From the NCBI GenBank assembly GCA_937894565.1, contig CALBHK010000131.1:1-5009 (forward strand): a stretch of DNA of 5,009 nucleotides, written 5' to 3'. The position numbers and the translations under genes are program-made. The notes below the pieces were generated by a model. The model ran no database searches. It was not told the origin of the DNA and worked only from the letters and a program-made list of their open reading frames with translations. This DNA comes from an uncultured Chlamydiae bacterium. GTDB lineage: Bacteria > Chlamydiota > Chlamydiia > Chlamydiales > CALBHK01. Below, in pieces: positions 1-4,815 of this stretch. Each line of letters begins with the position of its first letter. Position 1 is the first letter of the stretch.

Positions 1-48
1 AAACAGTAATATACACGTGCACAATTGTGCACGTGTATATTACTGTTT
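1..48 (-). terminator. Palindrome P1, 48 bp perfect, CAATTG centre; candidate transcript 3' end
   Basis: Bases 1-24 are the exact reverse complement of 25-48, with CAATTG at the centre (22-27). It lies 25 nt beyond the stop codon of the YwqK/helix-hairpin-helix gene, on its 3' side. In RNA it would form a stem of up to 22 bp capped by AAUU. It starts at the first base of the window, so it may be longer. It shares a 16-nt arm segment (3-18) with P2 (988-1003). By analogy with the hairpins that mark transcript 3' ends in Mimivirus and Pandoravirus, I infer an mRNA 3'-end signal. A DNA-level role (cruciform, protein site) is not excluded. Confidence 0.7.
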
Positions 49-73
49 GTGTCTAATTGTGAATATCAATCTT

Positions 74-913
74 TCAGTCTTTGAAGGAAACATAAGTAGA
101 AGAGATATTGTTGTTTCCAGTAATTAAAATGAGCTTTTCAAACGAATCGATAGGACGATTCTCGATAATCTTTTGAGCATGTTCCTTGTACATGAAAGGA
201 ATACAACAAAGCTCATCCAAAGGAGCTTTGTTGACATTTATCTTCTTGAGTTCAGGTTCATCAATAACATCGTAAATTTCTGTTTCAACTTCCTTTCCAT
301 CCTCATCGTATTCAATGCAACGTTTCAAACCATTTTCTCTGAATGGTCTGTCTTTAATAAACCATCTCATAGACGCTACTTTTCCTGGTTCGTCGTAGTA
401 TTCTACCTCTGCAGGTTTATCGTTTTCTCTGTGTAGTTCGTCATCGACATGCCATTGTTTCGCTTTGATATTTCCACTTTTGTAGTACGAAATAGACGTT
501 GGATTATCGTTCAGTCTATTCAGTTTGCCTTGCTCACACCACTCTTTGTAAGAGATAGTTCCGTCTTTGTTGTATCTGATTGCCGAAGGAAGATCTCCAA
601 AACTAATACAGCTGTACCTGCTCTGTTTATCGAGCAAGTAATAAACTTCTTCTTTCGTTTCTCCACTGCTATAGTATGTTATACTAGCTGGTTTTCCATG
701 TCTATGTCGCATACCGCCTTTGTAGTATGTTTTCGACTTGACCTGTCCATTGTCAAAATATGTGGTTTCTGCAGGCAGATCTTCTTCTCGATGTTTAAGA
801 CCATTGAAAAACCATGTTTTCGACTTCATAATATCGCCTGAGTATTCACTCACACAACTAGTTGTGTAGTTAACAGGCTTTTCTTCAAACTCTACTTTTT
901 GCTCAGCACTCAT
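74..913 (-). CDS. YwqK/MORN_2-like repeat protein with C-terminal helix-hairpin-helix
   Basis: The product is 279 aa. I start it at the ATG at 911-913; the frame runs up to a TTG at 931, but eukaryotic viruses normally use ATG and the upstream motif lies about 28 nt before 913. Residues 13-194 hold about six degenerate units of 25-30 aa with the pattern PAxxxYYxxGxxKxxxW followed by HRExD, the hallmark of YwqK/MORN_2-like repeats that are often expanded in giant viruses; their biochemical role is unknown. Residues 225-266 begin INVNKAPLDELCCIP and continue to FEKLILITG, matching the ComEA-type helix-hairpin-helix (INVNxAxxxEL...IP...A..II..R...F...L). The hairpin glycines of the usual PGIG are replaced (PFMY), so DNA binding may be weak or altered. 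The gene has its own promoter motif (940-952) and P1 behind it. It is a paralogue of the gene at 1101-1568. The repeat call is firm, the helix-hairpin-helix fairly good, the function unknown. Confidence 0.85.
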   Translation of the reverse strand: MSAEQKVEFEEKPVNYTTSCVSEYSGDIMKSKTWFFNGLKHREEDLPAETTYFDNGQVKSKTYYKGGMRHRHGKPASITYYSSGETKEEVYYLLDKQSRYSCISFGDLPSAIRYNKDGTISYKEWCEQGKLNRLNDNPTSISYYKSGNIKAKQWHVDDELHRENDKPAEVEYYDEPGKVASMRWFIKDRPFRENGLKRCIEYDEDGKEVETEIYDVIDEPELKKINVNKAPLDELCCIPFMYKEHAQKIIENRPIDSFEKLILITGNNNISSTYVSFKD

Positions 914-939
914 GCTGAATTGTTCGGCCAAAAAAATAT

Positions 940-952
940 GAAAATCATTTCT
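940..952 (-). promoter_or_regulatory. AAATGATTTTC promoter-like motif of the 279-aa gene
   Basis: On the minus strand this reads AGAAATGATTTTC, followed by a T-rich run, about 27 nt before the ATG at 913. The same core (AAATGATTT) precedes the Nudix, CCCH and HMG-like genes at similar distances. It does not match the Mimivirus AAAATTGA box or the marseillevirus AAATATTT box exactly. A promoter role is inferred from recurrence and position. Confidence 0.55.
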
Positions 953-954
953 GC

Positions 955-976
955 TGTGAACACGGTTATGTTCACA
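955..976. repeat. Short inverted repeat (8-bp arms, 6-nt loop)
   Basis: TGTGAACA (955-962) and TGTTCACA (969-976) are exact reverse complements separated by six bases. The element lies 2 nt beyond the promoter motif of the 279-aa gene, between it and P2. It lacks the CAATTG centre, so it is a different class from the five palindromes. It could be a protein-binding site next to the promoter; chance cannot be excluded. Confidence 0.35.
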
Positions 977-995
977 TTAACAAACAGACAGTAAT

Positions 996-1023
996 ATACA
1001 CGTACTCAATTGAGTACGTGTAT
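996..1023 (-). terminator. Palindrome P2, 28 bp perfect, CAATTG centre
   Basis: Bases 996-1009 are the exact reverse complement of 1010-1023, centred on CAATTG (1007-1012). It lies about 77 nt beyond the stop of the coiled-coil YwqK-like gene. The left flank (988-1003) repeats a 16-nt arm segment of P1, but the matching right outer arm is lost after 1023, so P2 looks like a P1-type palindrome with a decayed outer stem. The inner four bases next to the core differ from P1 on both arms and still pair. Inferred role: transcript 3' end. Confidence 0.7.
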
Positions 1024-1100
1024 TGATCGGCTTTAGATTATGAGTTTTTGACTGAACAATGCTTAGTTGTAAACATCTTTCAATCGAGCTGTATTGAACC

Positions 1101-1568
1101 TTAAGTATTACAATACTTCATCCTTCCTTCTAAGACACGGATTCGTTCTTCGTTTACGCGAATCTGCTCTTCTATCTTAGTTGTCTCTTCAAGCACACGT
1201 AATCGTTCTTGTTCTAGTTCTTCTTCTAGCACGCGTATTCTCTCTTGTCGTTCTTGTTCTTCTTCACTTACAATCACATTTCCATCTTTGTCATACTTAA
1301 CAACGACTGGTAGATTGTTTGCTCTTTGTGGTCGACCCATAACAAACCACTCCTCAGATTGCTTATAACCACTCCAATAATCACGAATAATAATGGCTGG
1401 CAAATCGTTGTCTCTGTGAATCACTCCATTCTTACGCCATGTTTCTGTAGTATGATCTGAGGCATTACATTCTTCTTCTAATGTGATTCCGTTTCCATAA
1501 TCCTTAATTTCGGAATCGCCATCATTCGGCTTGATAATTTTGTATTCACTGTTATCTCTCGGATTCAT
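1101..1568 (-). CDS. Short YwqK/MORN_2-like protein with C-terminal coiled coil
   Basis: The product is 155 aa from the ATG at 1566-1568. The frame continues upstream only through palindrome P3 to a TTG at 1592 and then a stop, with no other ATG. Residues 39-98 carry about two YwqK-like units, seen as TETWRKNGVIHRDNDLPA and then SEEWFVMGRPQRANNLP and KYDKDGN. Residues 101-149 are almost entirely Glu/Arg/Gln/Leu with three copies of R(I/L)RVLE(E/G) at 110, 122 and 142, a strong coiled-coil or single-helix pattern. The repeat part is homologous in style to the 279-aa neighbour downstream, but this copy lacks the helix-hairpin-helix. No AAATGATTT motif is visible upstream; P3 ends 8 nt before the ATG. 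Function unknown; the coiled coil suggests oligomerisation. Confidence 0.8.
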   Translation of the reverse strand: MNPRDNSEYKIIKPNDGDSEIKDYGNGITLEEECNASDHTTETWRKNGVIHRDNDLPAIIIRDYWSGYKQSEEWFVMGRPQRANNLPVVVKYDKDGNVIVSEEEQERQERIRVLEEELEQERLRVLEETTKIEEQIRVNEERIRVLEGRMKYCNT

Positions 1569-1576
1569 TCCAAGTG

Positions 1577-1608
1577 CTTTTGGAAACCACAATTGTGGTT
1601 TCCAAAAG
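1577..1608 (-). terminator. Palindrome P3, 32 bp perfect, CAATTG centre
   Basis: Bases 1577-1592 are the exact reverse complement of 1593-1608, centred on CAATTG (1590-1595). It lies 57 nt beyond the stop of the acidic CCCH gene and 8 nt before the ATG of the 155-aa gene, so it could act as 3' end of one, as regulatory site of the other, or both. Stem sequence is unrelated to P1, P2, P4 and P5 apart from the core. Confidence 0.7.
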
Positions 1609-1620
1609 TATAGTTTATAT

Positions 1621-1644
1621 TATCGTTATCGCTATCGCTATTGT
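1621..1644. repeat. Four imperfect copies of a TATCGY hexamer
   Basis: The stretch reads tatcgt, tatcgc, tatcgc, tattgt. It lies between the stop of the CCCH gene (1666) and P3. Next to it (1613-1620) the minus strand reads ATATAAAC, a TATA-like stretch about 45 nt before the ATG of the 155-aa gene. A regulatory role is possible but unsupported beyond position. Confidence 0.4.
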
Positions 1645-1665
1645 ACATGTTCTTATTAATTAGTC

Positions 1666-2538
1666 TTAACCCAATCGAGCCTTGAAAGCTTCGAATGTTT
1701 CCCTCGTGTGAAAGAAATTACAGTGCTCTCGCTTGCATTTGTCATCGTACTTGCACTTCACCAATTCTGAAGCATTGTGAGCAAAACCACAATCCGTGTA
1801 TCGGCATCGAGCACCAAACTTGCACGGCTTTGTAGCTGTTGGAGCTTTTTCTTTCTTTTCCTTCTTCACAACAGAACAAAATCCATCTTGATCGATCAAA
1901 GGCTTCTTTGTCTCATTGAGAGGCTTCGATCGAATAATCACAGGCTCTTCTTCTTTCTCTCCAATCTTATAGATCTTTGGAGGAGTCATTTTCTGCCACG
2001 GATTCATCTTGACGGGAACAGTCGAGATAGAAACAGTCATTGAAACTGGAGGAGGAACATCGGCTCTGTTTCTATTCCTCCTTCTCTGAATACGCTTGAT
2101 TCTCTTGAAGTATTCATCCTCGGTCTCAGTCTCGTCTTCAAACTCGTTCGATGAGAACGAGTTCTCATGTCCTTCGGTTCTTGATCCGTAGTTTTCTCGG
2201 TTTCCATCCACAACCGAGATTTCATCCTTCGTTTTTTGGCAACGCTCCCGTTTTCCTTGCGTCATCAAGTATCCATTCTGGTCTGGAGTTTCTTCGATCT
2301 CACAGACATCTTCGTTCTCGCACACGTACTCGTTTTCGTCGTTCTCATTATCTGATTCACAGGTGCACACCCCTGTGCAATCGTCGCATCGTCTTTCAGA
2401 TTCAATATCATCGTCCCAGTTCACAGGGACGTCATCGTCCCAGTTCACAGGGACGTCTTCATCGTTCCAGATCGCAGGAACGTTTTCTTGGGAGAGAGCC
2501 CAAGAATCCTCATAAACTTCATTCATCATGCTCATCAT
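1666..2538 (-). CDS. Acidic protein with tandem CCCH zinc fingers
   Basis: The product is 290 aa starting MMSMMNEVYE at the ATG at 2536-2538; further in-frame ATGs at 2535, 2529 and 2526 are alternatives. Residues 19-44 are acidic repeats (VPVNWDDD twice, preceded by VPAIWNDED). A cysteine group follows at 51, 54, 58 and 60, then a strongly acidic region to about 142, a basic patch KRIKRIQRRRNRNR (145-158) that could bind nucleic acid or act as nuclear localisation signal, and a Lys/Glu-rich linker. Two CCCH fingers close the protein: C239, C245, C250, H254 and C262, C268, C273, H277, both spaced C-x5-C-x4-C-x3-H. This spacing is seen in Nab2/ZC3H14-type poly(A)-binding fingers. The Nudix protein two genes upstream in transcription order has the same finger spacing. 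Likely an RNA-binding regulator; the target is unknown. Confidence 0.88.
   Translation of the reverse strand: MMSMMNEVYEDSWALSQENVPAIWNDEDVPVNWDDDVPVNWDDDIESERRCDDCTGVCTCESDNENDENEYVCENEDVCEIEETPDQNGYLMTQGKRERCQKTKDEISVVDGNRENYGSRTEGHENSFSSNEFEDETETEDEYFKRIKRIQRRRNRNRADVPPPVSMTVSISTVPVKMNPWQKMTPPKIYKIGEKEEEPVIIRSKPLNETKKPLIDQDGFCSVVKKEKKEKAPTATKPCKFGARCRYTDCGFAHNASELVKCKYDDKCKREHCNFFHTRETFEAFKARLG
2408..2482 (-). repeat. 24-nt coding tandem repeat
   Basis: Two exact 24-nt copies (2408-2431 and 2432-2455) are followed by a diverged 27-nt third copy (2456-2482). They encode VPVNWDDD twice and VPAIWNDED at the acidic N-terminus of the CCCH protein. The first two being identical at DNA level suggests a recent slippage duplication. 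Confidence 0.85.
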
Positions 2539-2581
2539 AAGCCGATTTTTGAAGCAAAAGTTTTTTTGAAAATCATTTTTC
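2538..2581 (-). promoter_or_regulatory. 44-bp promoter-like block of the CCCH gene
   Basis: On the minus strand it begins GAAAAATGATTTTC, has an A-run and CTTTTGCTTC in the middle, and ends CAAAAATCGGCTTA, the last A being the first base of the start codon. By ungapped comparison 35 of 44 positions match the block at 4816-4859 before the HMG-like gene. Conservation at both ends (AAAAATGATTT and AAAAATC-GCTTA) suggests two elements: an upstream box and an initiator-like element at the start. Confidence 0.6.
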
Positions 2582-2635
2582 AGCAGAATACTAGGGTCAA
2601 TTGAACTGAGCGTGTAAACAGCCGATCGACAAAAA

Positions 2636-2665
2636 GTTTTGAATAGCCAATTGGCTATTCAAAAC
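2636..2665 (-). terminator. Palindrome P4, 30 bp perfect, CAATTG centre
   Basis: Bases 2636-2650 are the exact reverse complement of 2651-2665, centred on CAATTG (2648-2653). It lies 19 nt beyond the stop of the Nudix gene. Downstream in the transcript direction there is a short U-run (minus strand TTTTT, 2631-2635), which the other palindromes lack. Inferred 3'-end signal of the Nudix transcript. Confidence 0.72.
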
Positions 2666-2684
2666 GTGTTTTTAGATATACTAC

Positions 2685-3395
2685 TTATCTAGGTTTCAAA
2701 AACTCTGCAATAGAACAAGGTTTATTACAGCCTTCGTTAAAATCGATTTTCTTCAGAGGTGATAATTCGTGGTTATACGTACAGCCCTCTTTCCTACAAG
2801 AAAGACCGAATCGACACAAATTCGGTGTATTAAGAATCCTCTGCCTGTGTTCATTAGTGTGTCGAAATTTGCAATATGTCCTCCTACAATTATCTCCAAA
2901 CTTGCAATCCGAATACATCAACTCCAATTTTACAGACTTTTCCAATTGTAGATCGTGCACCTCGAAAAAGTAATCGCGAGCATACGTGTTGAATCGTTTG
3001 AGTTTGTTTTGGACGCACTCAACACAAACAAGAGCGATACCAGTAATCTCTGAAGATTGTTTGAAACTATCGAACAGTTTGTCTCCACATAATTCCATCT
3101 CAACTAAAAACAATTTGATCTTGCTTGTTTTCCAGTACTTGTTCTCGTCAACGTTGACGTCTACACCTGTCTCTTCTCTAACTTCACGAACAGCGCACTC
3201 GACCTCAGTTTCACCTTTCTCAATGGATCCTTTAGGAAAGCCCCACGTTTCGTGAAGTGTTTGAACAAATAGATACTTATCATGACAAGTAATAATACAA
3301 CCTGCCTTAGGAGGTTTTGGTCCAATGTCAAATGGATGTCTATTGACATCTGAAACACCCTTTGACTCAACTACTACGCAACCCTTGCAATTCAT
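2685..3395 (-). CDS. Dcp2-like Nudix hydrolase fused to two CCCH zinc fingers
   Basis: The product is 236 aa from the ATG at 3393-3395. An in-frame ATG at 3431 would add 12 residues, but it lies inside the promoter motif AAAAAATGATTTTT and overlaps the stop of the preceding gene, so I prefer 3395. The Nudix box is complete: G56, E62, then REVREETGV at 70-78, fitting Gx5Ex7REUxEExGU; E74 and E75 are the expected metal ligands. The preceding WGFPKG (51-56) is like the mRNA decapping enzyme Dcp2. Two fingers follow: C164, C170, C175, H179 and C194, C200, C205, H209, both C-x5-C-x4-C-x3-H. The likely reaction is hydrolysis of a nucleoside diphosphate-linked substrate, most plausibly mRNA cap; poxviruses (D9/D10), asfarvirus (g5R) and Mimivirus (L375) encode Nudix decapping enzymes. 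Alternatives are diphosphoinositol polyphosphate or dinucleoside polyphosphate hydrolases. The fingers argue for an RNA substrate. Confidence 0.88.
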   Translation of the reverse strand: MNCKGCVVVESKGVSDVNRHPFDIGPKPPKAGCIITCHDKYLFVQTLHETWGFPKGSIEKGETEVECAVREVREETGVDVNVDENKYWKTSKIKLFLVEMELCGDKLFDSFKQSSEITGIALVCVECVQNKLKRFNTYARDYFFEVHDLQLEKSVKLELMYSDCKFGDNCRRTYCKFRHTNEHRQRILNTPNLCRFGLSCRKEGCTYNHELSPLKKIDFNEGCNKPCSIAEFLKPR

Positions 3396-3422
3396 AACCG
3401 TTTTTCTTGGGAAAGTTAAAAT

Positions 3423-3436
3423 AAAAATCATTTTTT
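3423..3436 (-). promoter_or_regulatory. AAATGATTT promoter-like motif of the Nudix gene
   Basis: The minus strand reads AAAAAATGATTTTT here, 28 nt before the preferred Nudix start at 3395, matching the spacing in the 279-aa and CCCH genes. It overlaps the last codons and the TGA of the 99-aa gene, so the promoter is embedded in the end of the upstream gene. The ATGA inside the motif mimics a stop/start overlap. Confidence 0.6.
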
Positions 3437-3727
3437 ATTCTGTGGACTACGGTACTGTTCGATCAGATCTGCCTGTGCATTAAGAACCATAGCTTCACGT
3501 AAATTGGCTGCAGCTTCTTGAAACTTTCTCAGAGCAATGGCTGTCTGCTTATCTGCACTACATCTCAATGTCGTAACAGCATGCTTCCTTTGAGAGGTGC
3601 TTATCTTATTAACTTCCTGCTTCGGAGGATCTGTATTACAATTAAACTCGTTAATCCAACGCTGTGCCCATGCAGCATCTGTTGCATCGGTCTTACTTTC
3701 ACAACTCAACATTAGTGAATCTTCCAT
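3428..3727 (-). CDS. Hypothetical 99-aa protein, helical
   Basis: The frame is MEDSLMLSCE to RSPQNKK with an ATG at 3725-3727. I do not recognise a family. Residues 45-92 are rich in Ala, Leu, Glu, Gln, Arg and Lys and look like one or two long helices (for example FQEAAANLREAMVLNAQADL). There are three cysteines (9, 30, 56), no signal peptide and no membrane segment. The ATG is 11 nt beyond palindrome P5, and no AAATGATTT motif is seen before it; the minus strand has CATATAAAAAAACG just before P5. No palindrome separates it from the Nudix gene, so the two could be read as one transcript, although Nudix also has its own motif. The flanking structure and the lack of a competing gene support it as real. 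Confidence 0.72.
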   Translation of the reverse strand: MEDSLMLSCESKTDATDAAWAQRWINEFNCNTDPPKQEVNKISTSQRKHAVTTLRCSADKQTAIALRKFQEAAANLREAMVLNAQADLIEQYRSPQNKK

Positions 3728-3738
3728 TTCCTAAGTAT

Positions 3739-3768
3739 GTTATGGGTACCCAATTGGGTACCCATAAC
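3739..3768 (-). terminator. Palindrome P5, 30 bp perfect, CAATTG centre
   Basis: Bases 3739-3753 are the exact reverse complement of 3754-3768, centred on CAATTG (3751-3756). It lies 16 nt beyond the stop of the HMG-like gene and 11 nt before the ATG of the 99-aa gene, filling nearly the whole 57-nt gap. The arms contain GGTACC, itself a palindrome. On the minus strand an A-run (AAAAAAACG) precedes the stem. Inferred 3'-end signal, possibly shared with control of the next gene. Confidence 0.72.
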
Positions 3769-3784
3769 GTTTTTTTATATGTGT

Positions 3785-4807
3785 TTATTCCATAATAATA
3801 TTGTCTGAATCGAGTTGTGTCTGTTCGGAAACTTCGATTACAGGAGCAATTACAGGAGTGCTCTCGATCACGTGAGTGTTCTCAATTACAGGGGTAATAT
3901 TTACAGGAGTGTTCATTACAGGGGTGATGTTTACAGGAGAAACTGGTTTAGCCTGTGAAAGAATGGATGCGATTTGAGGGGATAGATTTACAGGAGATGT
4001 GCTTATCTTCGGCTGTACATATTGTCTTGGAACTACAGGTGCTACAGTAGGTGCACCTCCTACTTTGTAGGCATTATATCGTTGTACAAAGTCATCATAC
4101 ATTCGTCTTTCGAAATTTGTGATTTCTGCAGCTTGAGCAGTCCATAAAGCATGCTCCTCTGCAGAGATGCTTGAAAAACAATCTCCAATTGTCTTTGTCA
4201 GAAGTTTAGCATCTGCGATTTTAAATTCTTTTTTGATACCCTTTCCATTTTTTAGTGTGAATACTTCACGCGCAGTGGTGTTGCTGAAGGCGGGAATGGG
4301 TCTTTTGTATGGATCGTTAACGTAAGCGATAGCCTTGTTCTCGTTAGAGATCATGTAATATTTTGTCTTGGTTTCAAAATCCATATCTTGCCATGCAGCA
4401 CCAGCATCTTGCAACGATTTGCCGGATTGATTCTGGAATATCTTCCACGCATTTTCGTATGGAACATTTGGAAGACGGGCAGGCCTTGTGATTTGAACTG
4501 GAGCTCCTTGAGGCATATACGGCGGCATTTGGAAGGGCTTGGACGTTGGTGTGAACATGGGAGTAGGCGTGGGCAACGTTGGTGTGAACGTAGGAGTAGG
4601 CGAGGAGATAGGCGATTGAGTAGCAGGTCGAAACGGTACCTGCTGAACCGATTTGACTTCAGAGTCAATGATTGGCTTAACTGCTCCTTTGAGCGTATCG
4701 AGAAAAGCCTGGTCCTTGAGTTTGTCCATCGCGTCAGGGATGGAGTAAAACCCCAGTCTGAGAACGTTCAGAATGGAGTCGAAAATCTTGTCAGTAGAAG
4801 TAGTCAT
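3785..4807 (-). CDS. Probable HMG-box-like DNA-binding protein with Pro-rich tails
   Basis: The product is 340 aa with an ATG at 4805-4807. Residues 1-55 look like an amphipathic helical domain. Residues 64-95 are a Pro/Thr-rich repeat (PTPTFTPTLPTPTPMF). Residues 117-160 (AWKIFQNQSGKSL, AGAAWQDMDFETKTKYY, NENKA) and 172-240 (AFSNTTAREVF, TIGDCFSSISAEEHALWTAQA, FERRM) each follow the HMG-box pattern: an aromatic helix 1, a W/F before an S/T-x-E-E/K turn, then W/Y in helix 3. This suggests two divergent HMG boxes. Residues 270-330 are Pro/Val/Ile/Thr repeats (PVNITPV). HMG-box proteins occur in several large DNA viruses, for example iridoviruses, and bend or package DNA. It carries the 44-bp promoter block also found before the CCCH gene. 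The HMG assignment is from pattern only and needs structural confirmation; the open frame itself is secure. Confidence 0.85.
   Translation of the reverse strand: MTTSTDKIFDSILNVLRLGFYSIPDAMDKLKDQAFLDTLKGAVKPIIDSEVKSVQQVPFRPATQSPISSPTPTFTPTLPTPTPMFTPTSKPFQMPPYMPQGAPVQITRPARLPNVPYENAWKIFQNQSGKSLQDAGAAWQDMDFETKTKYYMISNENKAIAYVNDPYKRPIPAFSNTTAREVFTLKNGKGIKKEFKIADAKLLTKTIGDCFSSISAEEHALWTAQAAEITNFERRMYDDFVQRYNAYKVGGAPTVAPVVPRQYVQPKISTSPVNLSPQIASILSQAKPVSPVNITPVMNTPVNITPVIENTHVIESTPVIAPVIEVSEQTQLDSDNIIME
3838..3994 (-). repeat. Recurring TTACAGG heptamer in the Pro/Val tail coding region
   Basis: Seven copies of TTACAGG (CCTGTAA on the coding strand, first at 3838, last at 3988) occur at irregular spacing. 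Each encodes Pro-Val followed by Ile, Asn or Met. One codon pair is used throughout, which fits expansion of a short repeat within the C-terminal tail of the HMG-like protein. Confidence 0.7.
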
Positions 4808-4815
4808 TGCTTGTG

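Noticed and set aside
1..48. Palindromes as transposon ends or miniature inverted-repeat elements
   Set aside because: There is no internal sequence between the arms, no target-site duplication, and the positions track gene 3' ends.
449..841. Plus-strand open frame over the YwqK/helix-hairpin-helix gene
   Set aside because: It is antisense to a gene with clear repeat and domain signatures; its Phe/Arg/Ser-rich translation has no recognisable pattern and no upstream motif.
914..931. TTG start extending the 279-aa protein by six residues
   Set aside because: A non-ATG start is unlikely in this kind of genome, and the ATG at 913 is well placed relative to the promoter motif.
1569..1592. TTG start extending the 155-aa protein by eight residues
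   Set aside because: The start would lie in the centre of palindrome P3, and the ATG at 1568 is the only ATG before the upstream stop.
2037..2540. Two further open frames, one on each strand, inside the acidic CCCH gene
   Set aside because: They are shadows of the acidic, Asp/Glu-rich coding sequence; the CCCH fingers fix the true frame.
2597..2604. Extra CAATTG at 2598-2603, and others in coding sequence at 2943 and 4186
   Set aside because: The palindrome extends no more than 8 bp at 2598 and not beyond the hexamer at the coding sites, so they are not members of the hairpin family.
1..3768. Palindromes as bacterial intrinsic (rho-independent) terminators
   Set aside because: Stems are not especially G+C rich, and only P4 is followed by a U-run in the transcript direction; the gene content is not bacterial.
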